41,869 bases of DNA from Jejuia rubra (GTDB lineage: Bacteria; Bacteroidota; Bacteroidia; Flavobacteriales; Flavobacteriaceae), in NCBI RefSeq assembly GCF_042684665.1, contig NZ_JBHULY010000010.1:1-41869 (forward strand), in the 5' to 3' direction. Both the position numbers and the translations under genes were made by a program. The notes beneath the pieces are model-generated. The model did not search any database. It was given only the letters and a program-made list of their open reading frames with translations, and was not told the origin of the DNA. This document shows positions 19,631 through 26,984 of this stretch, one piece after another. Every line of letters begins with the position of its first letter. The first letter of the stretch is position 1.

Positions 19631-19680
19631 GGATTCCGCATCACACTTCGACTGCGCTCAGTGGGACAATGCGGAATGAC
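19631..19680 (-). repeat. Nested extragenic palindrome in the hisS leader
   Basis: Outer arms ATTCCGCAT (19633-19641) and ATGCGGAAT (19669-19677) enclose a second palindromic core with arms CACT (19644-19647) and AGTG (19660-19663) around TTCGACTGCGCTC-type sequence. Both parts resemble short dispersed repeats I associate with Flavobacteriaceae; here one seems inserted within the other. Confidence 0.7.
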
Positions 19681-19686
19681 ACAGTG

Positions 19687-19716
19687 CAAAAATAATTAAT
19701 GAAGTTGTTTTTACAG
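19687..19716 (-). promoter_or_regulatory. Promoter of hisS
   Basis: Reading the minus strand, CTG (19716-19714) is followed after 19 bases by TATTTTTG (19694-19687), a full match to the -7 box with a 2/3 match to the -33 box. It predicts a leader of about 100 bases. Confidence 0.5.
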
Positions 19717-19780
19717 GTTTTTAGAGGAAAAAAGTATGGTTCTTGAAAATGAGTTCTAACCACCTCCCCACTTCGTGGTA

Positions 19781-19809
19781 CTCCTCCTTGAAAAGGAGGA
19801 GAGTTTTTT
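19781..19809. repeat. Extragenic palindrome with T tail
   Basis: CTCCTCCTT (19781-19789) and AAGGAGGAG (19793-19801) form a 9-bp stem with a GAA loop, followed by six Ts at 19804-19809. It lies in the 355-base gap 19579-19933, which has no gene and is filled with such elements. As a plus-strand terminator it would have no gene to serve. Confidence 0.65.
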
Positions 19810-19871
19810 GCTGCTGAATTATTGCTATACCCTAGCACAGAGTAATTCTCAATTATCAGCTAGCCACAATT

Positions 19872-19892
19872 CCTTCCCTTTTCAAGGGAAGG
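19872..19892. repeat. Extragenic palindrome, same architecture as the previous one
   Basis: CCTTCCCTT (19872-19880) and AAGGGAAGG (19884-19892) form a 9-bp stem with a TTC loop. It has the same stem and loop size as 19781-19801 but is inverted in loop sequence, so the two look like members of one family. Confidence 0.65.
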
Positions 19893-19933
19893 TAGATTTC
19901 ATCCCCCCAAAGGGATGGAATTCGGAAGGGTTC

Positions 19934-20404
19934 TTAATTTATCAACTCATCAAAATAGCGGTACAACTCCCCTTTAGTAATGACCGCCCCCTGCTCTATC
20001 ATTTTGAACTTATCCAAGTTTTTGTCATCACCATAATCTTTATCGGCCTGCAAAAACTCCACGCTGTCGTCCATCAAATTTTCACGGAGCCAGTTATAGC
20101 CTTCTTTTGTGGTGATATCCACAGCTTCATTTTTGACATTAACAACTATCGCATGCATCTCATCTTCGGCCAATCGGAATAAATACATATGTTGTGGGGC
20201 AAAATGCTCCAAATACTCGGCCTGATTAAGCACGCCCTCCCAAACTAAATCGCTAAACACGTCCAATTCGGTTTCCGCCACTTCCGGCTTATTTTTCTTT
20301 AGTTCAGCCCATTCGTCAGCCGTAATGGATTGCGTCGCCAAGAAATTGATAAATTCCTGGTGCAGTTCCTCAAATTGTTCTTTGGTTAATCTTCTGTATT
20401 TCAT
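19934..20404 (-). CDS. Conserved flavobacterial protein of unknown function (possibly DUF6495 family)
   Basis: A 156-residue acidic cytoplasmic protein with no signal peptide or membrane segment. It starts MKYRRLTKEQFEELHQEF and contains ITADEWAELKKNKPEVAE, LDVFSDLVWEGVLNQAEYLEHF and an aromatic-rich middle (HMYLFRLAEDEMHAIVV). I associate this pattern with a small protein conserved in Flavobacteriaceae, probably the DUF6495 group, but that is from memory. No catalytic motif is evident. It lies upstream of hisS on the same strand but is separated by 355 bases of palindromic repeats, so co-transcription is doubtful. The ATG at 20404 is the only sensible start. Confidence 0.8.
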   Translation of the reverse strand: MKYRRLTKEQFEELHQEFINFLATQSITADEWAELKKNKPEVAETELDVFSDLVWEGVLNQAEYLEHFAPQHMYLFRLAEDEMHAIVVNVKNEAVDITTKEGYNWLRENLMDDSVEFLQADKDYGDDKNLDKFKMIEQGAVITKGELYRYFDELIN

Positions 20405-20419
20405 AAAGCCCCTGTTAAT

Positions 20420-20434
20420 CTCCCCAAAGGGGAG
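20420..20434. repeat. Short extragenic palindrome before the 156-aa gene
   Basis: CTCCCC-AAA-GGGGAG, 16 bases upstream of the minus-strand ATG at 20404. It probably belongs to the same class as the palindromes at 19781 and 19872, and would fall in the leader of that gene. Confidence 0.55.
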
Positions 20435-20462
20435 AAACTATTACTCAATCTTTCAAAACAAT

Positions 20463-20487
20463 ATGTTCAGTTTTAAAATCTGAACAT
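20463..20487. promoter_or_regulatory. Symmetric dyad ATGTTCAG-N9-CTGAACAT
   Basis: Two perfect 8-base arms around an AT-rich spacer, about 60 bases upstream of the 156-aa gene. It could be an operator or another dispersed palindrome (TTCAG/CTGAA arms also occur at 22643-22705). No -7 box is aligned with it. Confidence 0.35.
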
Positions 20488-20533
20488 CATTCAAAAGAAA
20501 TTCAAAATTAATGCTTTTCGCTTAAAGCCACAC

Positions 20534-20550
20534 AAGGTTTCGGAAACCTT
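20534..20550. repeat. Small palindrome AAGGTTT-N3-AAACCTT
   Basis: A 7-bp stem with a 3-base loop, downstream of the ribosomal operon terminator. Its core resembles the palindrome at 35882-35908. Confidence 0.5.
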
Positions 20551-20562
20551 AAAAGACTTCAA

Positions 20563-20600
20563 CAAAAAAACCGTTTAGAATGTATCCAAACGGTTTTTAC
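20563..20600 (-). terminator. Terminator of the rpsF-rpsR-rplI operon
   Basis: AAAAACCGTTT (20566-20576) pairs with AAACGGTTTTT (20588-20598). It lies 20 bases past the rplI stop codon and gives a T run on the minus strand. Confidence 0.85.
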
Positions 20601-20619
20601 TGTATTTAGAATTTTGAAA

Positions 20620-21072
20620 TTAGTTAGCCTGCGCTATAACTTCAAATGGTAATTCTACAACTACGTCCCTGTGTAAACGAATAGTCGCATTGTACTGGCC
20701 TAAACGCTTTACGTTTCCACCGGCAACAGAGATGAATTTTTTGTCAATCTCGTGGCCTTCTTTTTCCAAAGCAGTGGCAACATCGATATTATTCACAGAA
20801 CCGAATAATTTATCGCCAGCACCAACTTTAGAAGCAATCTTGATTTCCAATGCCTTGATGGCCTCTGCCGTTTTATTGGCATCGTCAACAATTTTCTTCT
20901 CTTTAAAGGCTCTTTGCTTTAAGTTTTCAGCTAATACTTTTTTAGCAGAAGGCGTAGCCAAAATAGCATGCCCTTGAGGAATTAAATAATTTCTACCATA
21001 ACCGTTCTTAACTGTTACAACATCGTCTTTAAATCCTAAATTCTCAACGTCTTGTTTTAATATAAGTTCCAT
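20620..21072 (-). CDS. rplI: 50S ribosomal protein L9
   Basis: A 150-residue protein of the large ribosomal subunit that binds 23S rRNA. The N-terminal domain shows the L9 signature in NLGFKDDVVTVKNGYGRNYLIPQGHAILAT split over residues 11-40 (key elements G..D.V.VK.GY.RN.L.P.G.A). A charged linker helix (AENLKQRAFKEKKI) and the C-terminal domain (LFGSVNNIDVATAL) follow. Length is normal. It is the last gene of a three-gene operon: 13 bases separate it from rpsR, and the terminator follows its stop codon. Confidence 0.98.
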   Translation of the reverse strand: MELILKQDVENLGFKDDVVTVKNGYGRNYLIPQGHAILATPSAKKVLAENLKQRAFKEKKIVDDANKTAEAIKALEIKIASKVGAGDKLFGSVNNIDVATALEKEGHEIDKKFISVAGGNVKRLGQYNATIRLHRDVVVELPFEVIAQAN

Positions 21073-21085
21073 TGTTATGATTGTT

Positions 21086-21382
21086 TTATTTTAATAAATC
21101 TGCTACGTAAGGCATCAAAGCCAAATGACGTGCTCTTTTAATGGCTACAGACACTTTACGTTGGTACTTTAAAGAGGTACCCGTTAAACGTCTTGGTAAA
21201 ATTTTACCTTGCTCGTTTACAAAACCTAATAACCAGTCTGGATCTTTGTAATCTACATACTTGATACCAGATTTCTTAAAACGGCAGTACTTCTTCTGTT
21301 TGTTAGTCTCTATATTAAGCGGAGTTAAATATCTAATTTCTCCGTCTTTCTTTCCTTTTGCTTGTTGATCAATAGATGCCAT
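21086..21382 (-). CDS. rpsR: 30S ribosomal protein S18
   Basis: A 98-residue small-subunit protein; it pairs with S6 on the platform of the 30S subunit. The core KKYCRFKKSGIKYVDYKDPD, the RLTGTSLKYQRKVSVAIKRARHLALMPY segment (split here: signature T.....Q..V..AIKRAR..ALMPY) and the normal length identify it. It starts 2 bases after the rpsF stop codon and is followed closely by rplI, the common bacterial order. Confidence 0.98.
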   Translation of the reverse strand: MASIDQQAKGKKDGEIRYLTPLNIETNKQKKYCRFKKSGIKYVDYKDPDWLLGFVNEQGKILPRRLTGTSLKYQRKVSVAIKRARHLALMPYVADLLK

Positions 21383-21384
21383 AA

Positions 21385-21723
21385 TTAAGCTTTTACGTTA
21401 AGTTTTTCTCTTCTTCTTTCGGCCCAAGCCACTGCGTGCTTGTCTAGTTTCACAGTTAAGTAACGCATGAAACGTTCATCACGTCTAAACTCAACCTCTA
21501 AAGCTTCAATTACCTCTCCGGCAACTTGGTACTCAAACAAGTGATAAAATCCACTTTTTTTGTTCTGGATTGGATAGGCTAATTTTTTAAGCCCCCAATC
21601 TTCCTTAGCTATCATCTTAGCTCCGTTAGAAACAAGAAAATCTTCGTATTTCTTAACTGTTTCCTTTATCTGGTCATCAGATAAAACGGGATTTAAGATG
21701 AAAACAGTTTCATAATGATTCAT
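21385..21723 (-). CDS. rpsF: 30S ribosomal protein S6
   Basis: A 112-residue protein of the 30S platform. MNHYETVFILNPVLSDDQI is the usual opening, and the middle has WGLKKLAYPIQNKKSGFYHL and RRDERFMRYLTVKLD, all typical of S6. It heads the operon rpsF-rpsR-rplI. The promoter upstream is near-perfect and gives a leader of only about 30 AT-rich bases, too short for the structured S6:S18 autoregulatory leader known in other phyla. I see no such element here. Confidence 0.98.
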   Translation of the reverse strand: MNHYETVFILNPVLSDDQIKETVKKYEDFLVSNGAKMIAKEDWGLKKLAYPIQNKKSGFYHLFEYQVAGEVIEALEVEFRRDERFMRYLTVKLDKHAVAWAERRREKLNVKA

Positions 21724-21755
21724 AAAAATCGTTTTAAATTGTTAAAAATTGCCTG

Positions 21756-21785
21756 CAAAAATAATCATTTTTTAGTATATTACAA
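21756..21785 (-). promoter_or_regulatory. Promoter of the rpsF operon
   Basis: Minus strand: TTG (21785-21783), 19 bases, TATTTTTG (21763-21756), an exact match to the Bacteroidota vegetative consensus. It is the best promoter in the window, as expected for ribosomal genes. Confidence 0.8.
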
Positions 21786-21860
21786 CACTTTTTAAGGACA
21801 AAATATTCGTCTCCCTCAAATGTTAATATTTTGTTAATTTTGACAGTTTACCGATGATTT

Positions 21861-21891
21861 TTGGTTTTTAGCGGAAATTATTGTACTATTG
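21861..21891 (+). promoter_or_regulatory. Probable promoter of the LytTR regulator
   Basis: TTG (21861-21863), 20 bases, TACTATTG (21884-21891), one base off the -7 consensus, 32 bases before the ATG. It diverges from the rpsF promoter in the same gap. Confidence 0.4.
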
Positions 21892-21923
21892 TCGATATCT
21901 TAACCGAAATAATATAAAATGTT

Positions 21924-22619
21924 ATGACTTTAAACTGTGTAGTAGTAGACGATTCAGCGATACAACGTCTCTCCATAGTTAAGTTAGTCGAAAATCACCC
22001 TTCGCTTAACTTAATTGCCGAGTACAGTAGCGCTCTCGAAACAAAAAATGGTTTAAATACGCATCAAGTAGACTTAATCTTTTTAGACATTGAAATGCCA
22101 GTGCTAAATGGTTTTGAACTTTTAGACGTATTGAACAAAAAACCCCAAATTATCTTTGTAACTGGCAAAACCGAATATGCATTTAAGGCATTCAACTATG
22201 ATGCTACAGATTACTTGCACAAGCCAATTACTAAAGAACGTTTTAACACTTCCGTTGAGAAAGCTCTAGAACAACATAAATTAACATTGGATTTCCATGA
22301 GGAAGAAGGTGAGCATATTTTTGTAAAGAGTAATCTTAAGAAACGTAAAGTATACATTAAGGACATCAAATGGATTGAAGCCCTTGGTGATTATGTTAAA
22401 CTGGTAACCGAGGAGACTAGCTTGGTTGTATTATCTACCATGAAAGCTTTTGAAGCGGAACTGCCAGAAAACAAATTTTTAAGAATCCACAAATCTTATA
22501 TCGTTAATCTTGATAAAATTGATAGGTTCAACAGTAAAAATGTGGAAGTTGGAGCTTACGAAATACCACTAAGCCGAAATAAGAAGACACAATTAGTAGA
22601 TGCGTTAAATAACATTTAA
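21924..22619 (+). CDS. LytTR-family response regulator (orphan)
   Basis: A 231-residue two-domain regulator. The receiver domain (1-120) has the acidic pair D9/D10 in VVVDDSA, phosphoacceptor D55 in LIFLDIEMP, T80 in FVTGK and K100 in YLHKP, so all phosphorylation residues are present. The LytTR DNA-binding domain covers about 130-231 (IFVKSNLKKRKVYIKDI, IEALGDYVKL, FLRIHKSYIVNLDKI). Such proteins bind direct-repeat DNA after phosphorylation by a LytS-type kinase. No kinase gene is next to it, so its partner is encoded elsewhere. The upstream ATG at 21919 runs into a stop after two codons, so 21924 is the start. Confidence 0.93.
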   Translation: MTLNCVVVDDSAIQRLSIVKLVENHPSLNLIAEYSSALETKNGLNTHQVDLIFLDIEMPVLNGFELLDVLNKKPQIIFVTGKTEYAFKAFNYDATDYLHKPITKERFNTSVEKALEQHKLTLDFHEEEGEHIFVKSNLKKRKVYIKDIKWIEALGDYVKLVTEETSLVVLSTMKAFEAELPENKFLRIHKSYIVNLDKIDRFNSKNVEVGAYEIPLSRNKKTQLVDALNNI

Positions 22620-22639
22620 TTTGATATAGTTTAGAAATT

Positions 22640-22709
22640 GTCAAGCTGAACTTGTTTCAGCTTCTAAAATTATTTCAACCTAAGATTCTGAATCAAGTTC
22701 AGAATGACA
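22640..22709. repeat. Two-hairpin flavobacterial extragenic repeat
   Basis: AAGCTGAA/TTCAGCTT (22643-22650, 22656-22663) and ATTCTGAA/TTCAGAAT (22685-22692, 22698-22705) each have 5-base loops, and the ends GTCA and TGAC are complementary. It lies between the convergent 3' ends of the LytTR gene and priA and may act as a two-way transcription stop. I recognise the pattern as a dispersed repeat common in Bacteroidota. Confidence 0.75.
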
Positions 22710-22714
22710 AAAAC

Positions 22715-25165
22715 CTAATAATTATCGACATTTAAAACTATTTTAACCGCCCTAAAATCTTTTATACTGAAGAAGCTATTGTTAATTTTAATGATAGCTT
22801 CTTTTGTTTTTGATAAAGACTGTTTTTTAGGAATCTTTACCAGAATATTTTTATAGAACTGATTACGAATTCTGGATATTGGTGGTGATTCCGGACCCAA
22901 AACATTATCGCCGAAAACTTGTCTTAAGGATTTCCCCAACCAGATAGATGCCTTTTCTACCTTATTATAATCTTTGTGCTTTAAAGTAATTTTTATCTGC
23001 TTATAAACCGGCGGATATTTATAGTTGAAACGATCGTCCATTTGCTCTTTGAACATGGCTTCATAATTGTTAGCCGACACCTGTTGCAAAATATTGTGAT
23101 AGGGGTTGTACGTCTGCACTAACACCTTACCACGCTTATCCGTTCTCCCGGCCCTACCTGATACTTGCATAATCAATTGGAAACTGCGCTCGTGAGCACG
23201 GAAATCCGGGAAGTTTAGCATATTATCAGCATTCATCACACCGACTAATTTTACATTTCTGAAATCCAATCCTTTGGTTAGCATTTGCGTACCGACCAAA
23301 ATATCAATTTCTTGTTGCTCAAAAGCGGTAATGATTTTTTCATAACCGTATTTTCCTCTAGTGGTATCTAAATCCATACGGGCTACCTTATGATCTGGAA
23401 ACAATACTTTTACTTCCTCTTCTATCTGCTCAGTTCCGAAACCTTTGTTATCTAATTCCGGGCTTCCGCAGGCACTGCAGGTCGTGTGCATCGCCGTATT
23501 ATAGCCACAATAATGACACCGCAATTGATTGCGGTATTGATGATAGGTCAAACTAACATCACAATTCGGGCATTGGGGAGCATGGCCACAGGTATTGCAT
23601 TCAATAATCGGAGAAAATCCACGACGGTTTTGAAACAAAATAATTTGATGACCCTCACCAAGCGACTCGGTCATTTCCTCAATTAATCTATCGCTAAAAT
23701 GCCCTTTCATCAACTTTTTCTTGTGCTTTTCCTTAATATCCACAAGCTCAATTTCTGGCATCAATACATCGTTATACCGATATTTCAATTCCACCAAGCC
23801 ATAGCGTTTTTGCTGGGCATTAAAGTAACTTTCCAAGCTTGGCGTTGCTGATCCTAAAAGCACTTTGGTGTTATGCATATTCCCCAAAACGATAGCCGAG
23901 TCCCTGGCATGATATCTGGGCGCGGGGTCAAATTGCTTGAAGGACTGTTCGTGTTCTTCATCCACAATAATTAATCCCAAACTTTTGAATGGCAAAAATA
24001 TCGACGAACGGGCTCCCAAAACTATTTGTGCTTTCGGAGAGCTGTTCAATACGTTATACCAAGCTTCTACCCTTTCATGTGAAGAATATCTGGAATGAAA
24101 CACGGCTACTTTTTCTCCAAAATAATTCTGTAAACGGCTTACCAATTGAGTCGTCAATGCAATTTCGGGCAAAATATATAATACCTGTTTTCCGGATTGT
24201 AATACTTCTTCAATCAGCTTTACATAGATTTCAGTTTTTCCCGAGGATGTTACGCCGTGCAACAGCACCGTATGGTGATTTTCAAATTCGGATTTGATTT
24301 CTGAAAGGGCTTTTTCCTGATGCTCATTTAAATGTTTGGAAACCTCATTGGGGCCACCTGTATATTCTACCCTATCCTTTTGAATAAAGTATTCCTCTAA
24401 AATTCCTTTGTCGATTAAAGCTTTAACCACAGTTGAAGTGGCTTCGCTTTCAGATACCAACTCTGAAACTTTGATGGGTTTTTTGGTTTTTGAAGACAGC
24501 ATAAATAATGTCATCAACACCTTCCTCTGCTTTGGTGCCCGACTTAACTCTTCAAGTAAATTTTGAAGTTGGGTTTCGGATGAAAAATTTGAATTTAACT
24601 TCACATAACGCACCAATTTGGCCACATATTTTTCAAAAATCTCTTCGTGAAGTACAATGGCATTTTTTTCTATTAATCGGTTGATAACGGGCAATACGGA
24701 TTTCTTGTCCAAAATATTCATCACATCCTGCACTTTCAAAGAAGATTGATGGTGCAATGCCTCGTAAACCAAAAACTCATCGTCCTTGAATTCAGTGTCA
24801 TTCAATTCAATATTGGTTTTCGAAATGATAGTTTCACTTTCCAGAATAAAGGCATTCGGCAAAGCGGCACGCATCACATCGCCCAAAGTACACATGTAAT
24901 ATTTGGCAACCCATTCCCAAAATTTCAGCTGTGTTAGGTTAACGAGAACAGATTCATCTAAAATTTGGTGGATATCCTTTGCATCATAAACTTGAGGTGC
25001 TTCATTATGAATCCGATACACCAAAGCTGTGTAAATTTTAGATTTTCCGAAGGGCACGGAAACACGCATGCCGGGTTTTAAGAACTTCGCCTCAGCAGAA
25101 GTTATGCGATAGGTAAAGAGCTTTTGGAGCGGTATCGGGAGTATGGCGTCGATGAAATAGTGCAT
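22715..25165 (-). CDS. priA: Primosomal protein N' (replication restart helicase PriA)
   Basis: An 816-residue superfamily 2 DNA helicase that reloads the replisome at stalled forks. MHYFIDAILPIPLQKLFTYR is the 3'-end-binding domain typical of PriA. Walker A is GVTSSGKTE (near 303), the DEAH-type box is VDEEHE, and the zinc module near 520-565 has CNTCGHAPQCPNC, LRCHYCGY and CSACGSPEL, all eight cysteines present. Helicase motifs QNRRGFSP, GTQMLTKGLDF and QVSGRAGR follow. Length is normal. A TATTTTTG box lies 4 bases before the ATG, so the mRNA may be leaderless. A lipoprotein gene lies 69 bases upstream on the same strand. Confidence 0.97.
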   Translation of the reverse strand: MHYFIDAILPIPLQKLFTYRITSAEAKFLKPGMRVSVPFGKSKIYTALVYRIHNEAPQVYDAKDIHQILDESVLVNLTQLKFWEWVAKYYMCTLGDVMRAALPNAFILESETIISKTNIELNDTEFKDDEFLVYEALHHQSSLKVQDVMNILDKKSVLPVINRLIEKNAIVLHEEIFEKYVAKLVRYVKLNSNFSSETQLQNLLEELSRAPKQRKVLMTLFMLSSKTKKPIKVSELVSESEATSTVVKALIDKGILEEYFIQKDRVEYTGGPNEVSKHLNEHQEKALSEIKSEFENHHTVLLHGVTSSGKTEIYVKLIEEVLQSGKQVLYILPEIALTTQLVSRLQNYFGEKVAVFHSRYSSHERVEAWYNVLNSSPKAQIVLGARSSIFLPFKSLGLIIVDEEHEQSFKQFDPAPRYHARDSAIVLGNMHNTKVLLGSATPSLESYFNAQQKRYGLVELKYRYNDVLMPEIELVDIKEKHKKKLMKGHFSDRLIEEMTESLGEGHQIILFQNRRGFSPIIECNTCGHAPQCPNCDVSLTYHQYRNQLRCHYCGYNTAMHTTCSACGSPELDNKGFGTEQIEEEVKVLFPDHKVARMDLDTTRGKYGYEKIITAFEQQEIDILVGTQMLTKGLDFRNVKLVGVMNADNMLNFPDFRAHERSFQLIMQVSGRAGRTDKRGKVLVQTYNPYHNILQQVSANNYEAMFKEQMDDRFNYKYPPVYKQIKITLKHKDYNKVEKASIWLGKSLRQVFGDNVLGPESPPISRIRNQFYKNILVKIPKKQSLSKTKEAIIKINNSFFSIKDFRAVKIVLNVDNY

Positions 25166-25169
25166 TCTT

Positions 25170-25177
25170 CAAAAATA
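25170..25177 (-). promoter_or_regulatory. -7 box directly before priA
   Basis: TATTTTTG on the minus strand, separated from the priA ATG by 4 bases. The nearest upstream TTG is 23 bases away, wider than usual. Confidence 0.4.
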
Positions 25178-25234
25178 ATGCAATCCAGCAAAACTTTTAA
25201 CAACAAAAAAGATCTCAAGCGCAAAATAATATAT

Positions 25235-25825
25235 CTATTGCTCTACAATCTTGACATTTTCAAATGTTCCCTCAGAAATAACATAAGTTTGAAGCTCCCC
25301 ATTTACTAGGGTTTGGGCTGTGAAACTGAATACACCCGAAGCCACCATATTGGTGTAATCAAGTTTATTAATTTTAATGTTAGCCGTATTTGTGTCATCT
25401 GTTGTGGCATTTACTAATGCGTTATTCAAAGCCTTATCATTAGCTTGGTAAATACCCCTCATACCAGTTAATCCTGACTCTAAATTTGATAAATCCCATT
25501 CCACACCTTCCTTCAAGTCCTCCTCTTCGCCATAATAGGCGAATAATGAAACGGCCTCGTTATCGATTACAAAAATAGTTTCAGTAACGCCGATCAACCT
25601 TAAACGATGAGTTTCAATTACCTTGTCTATAAAAAGGGACGCATTTTTGTATGGTATTTCGATAAGATTTCCATTAACTTTTGCAGTCATAACAATGGTA
25701 GTCTCTTTTTCATCCTCTGTCATCTCAATATCTTCCAACTCATCGAGTGCATCAAGGGTGTCCTTAACTTCACAACTAAAAATCACAAAACACATCGCAG
25801 TTAAAAACAATATCTTTAATTTCAT
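25235..25825 (-). CDS. Putative lipoprotein of unknown function (DUF6252-like)
   Basis: A 196-residue protein with a lipoprotein signal: MKLKILFLTAMCFVIFSC, lipid-modified Cys at 18. The mature start is acidic (EVKDTLDALDELEDIEMTEDE), which in flavobacteria can mark lipoproteins sent to the cell surface; that is inference. The remainder is a beta-rich domain (TAKVNGNLIEIPY, then SGVFSFTAQTLVNGE and a closing SEGTFENVKI), a pattern I link with the DUF6252 group, from memory. No catalytic residues are obvious. It precedes priA on the same strand, but priA has its own -7 box, so the two may be transcribed separately. Confidence 0.72.
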   Translation of the reverse strand: MKLKILFLTAMCFVIFSCEVKDTLDALDELEDIEMTEDEKETTIVMTAKVNGNLIEIPYKNASLFIDKVIETHRLRLIGVTETIFVIDNEAVSLFAYYGEEEDLKEGVEWDLSNLESGLTGMRGIYQANDKALNNALVNATTDDTNTANIKINKLDYTNMVASGVFSFTAQTLVNGELQTYVISEGTFENVKIVEQ

Positions 25826-25935
25826 AGAAATGTATTGGGTTAAAAATTACAGAAAAAACATCATAACTTTTTAAATGTTTTATCCTTTCAAAAATAAAAA
25901 AATATCTAACTTCCTTAAATTTTAAGGGGCCAATT

Positions 25936-26880
25936 TTATGTTCTAGGACGCTTCTTCAAAAATTGTAAAGATGCATTTAGCTCATAGCCCAAAAGCAAAA
26001 TATTGGAATTCAACCATAAATAAAGAAGCAGTATCAAAAGTGCTCCGATAGAGCCATAAAGTTTATTATACTGGCTAAAATTTTCTATATATACCCCGAA
26101 TAAGTAAGAAGTCAAAATGATCAAAAGCGTTGTTAACAAAGCACCTATTGAAAAGAACCGGGATTCCCTTCCTTCTTTAGTTCCAAAATAATACAAGGTT
26201 GCGGTTGCGATATACACCATGACCACAAAAAACATGTATTTTGCGAATATAATCCAAACCAATCCACTATCTTCTGCCAGTACTTCCCCACTTAAGCTTT
26301 CGTACAACGGTTTTAGAATATAGATTTGAAAATATCCGAATACTGCCACGGTAAGCAACACTAAAAACGCCAAAATTAAAGCTATCCCAAAGGCGTAAAG
26401 GTACTGCTGGAACACATTTCTTGTCAATTGCTCATGATATGAATTTTCAAACCCGGAGAACACCGCATTTACGCCATTTGCCATAAGTAGCATCGATAAT
26501 AAAAAAACGGACGACAACAACCCACCGCCACCACCACTATGGATGTTTTCAAAAATATTGGAGAAAAAGAAATCAGAGGTTTGTGGTGGTAAAATGGAAT
26601 TTAAAAAATCCATAAACTCCATTTGGAAATTATCGATAGGGATATAGGGAATCAAAATAATGACAAACAATAAAAATGGGAAAATAGCCGTAAAAAAGCT
26701 AAAGGCAATGGCGCTTGCCCTGGTCGTTAATGCCCCTTTGACAACACCCAAAACATACAGCTCCAACAAATCATAAAGTGAAAGCCCCTCAAAACCAGGC
26801 AATTTAACTCTTGTTAAAAAGCGCACTAAAATATTGACAACAGGAATATCTTCCAGTCTATCACGAATAGGTTTTGCCAT
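25936..26880 (-). CDS. YihY/BrkB family inner-membrane protein
   Basis: A 314-residue integral membrane protein with about six helices. The family signature is visible in the first helix region (RASAIAFSFFTAIFPFLLFVI), with later helices around LLSSVFLLSMLLMANGVNAVF, ILAFLVLLTVAVFGYFQIYI and LLILLLYLWLNSNILLLGYE; the segment YNKLYGSIGALL is also typical of the family. YihY proteins were once annotated as ribonuclease BN, which is incorrect; their transport role is unsettled. It lies between nadC and the lipoprotein/priA pair on the same strand, an arrangement I recall from other Flavobacteriaceae. There is no obvious link to NAD synthesis. Confidence 0.9.
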   Translation of the reverse strand: MAKPIRDRLEDIPVVNILVRFLTRVKLPGFEGLSLYDLLELYVLGVVKGALTTRASAIAFSFFTAIFPFLLFVIILIPYIPIDNFQMEFMDFLNSILPPQTSDFFFSNIFENIHSGGGGGLLSSVFLLSMLLMANGVNAVFSGFENSYHEQLTRNVFQQYLYAFGIALILAFLVLLTVAVFGYFQIYILKPLYESLSGEVLAEDSGLVWIIFAKYMFFVVMVYIATATLYYFGTKEGRESRFFSIGALLTTLLIILTSYLFGVYIENFSQYNKLYGSIGALLILLLYLWLNSNILLLGYELNASLQFLKKRPRT

Positions 26881-26984
26881 TAATGGGAACTACTTTAAAG
26901 GTTTCAACTTACAAGATGCAAGTTAAAAAATTAGTCTCACTAAAAAGTAAAATGTTATTTAAATAAAAGAATCGTCAAGAATGA

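Noticed and set aside
21724..21760. S6:S18-binding autoregulatory leader of rpsF
   Set aside because: The predicted leader is about 30 AT-rich bases with no stem or conserved core.
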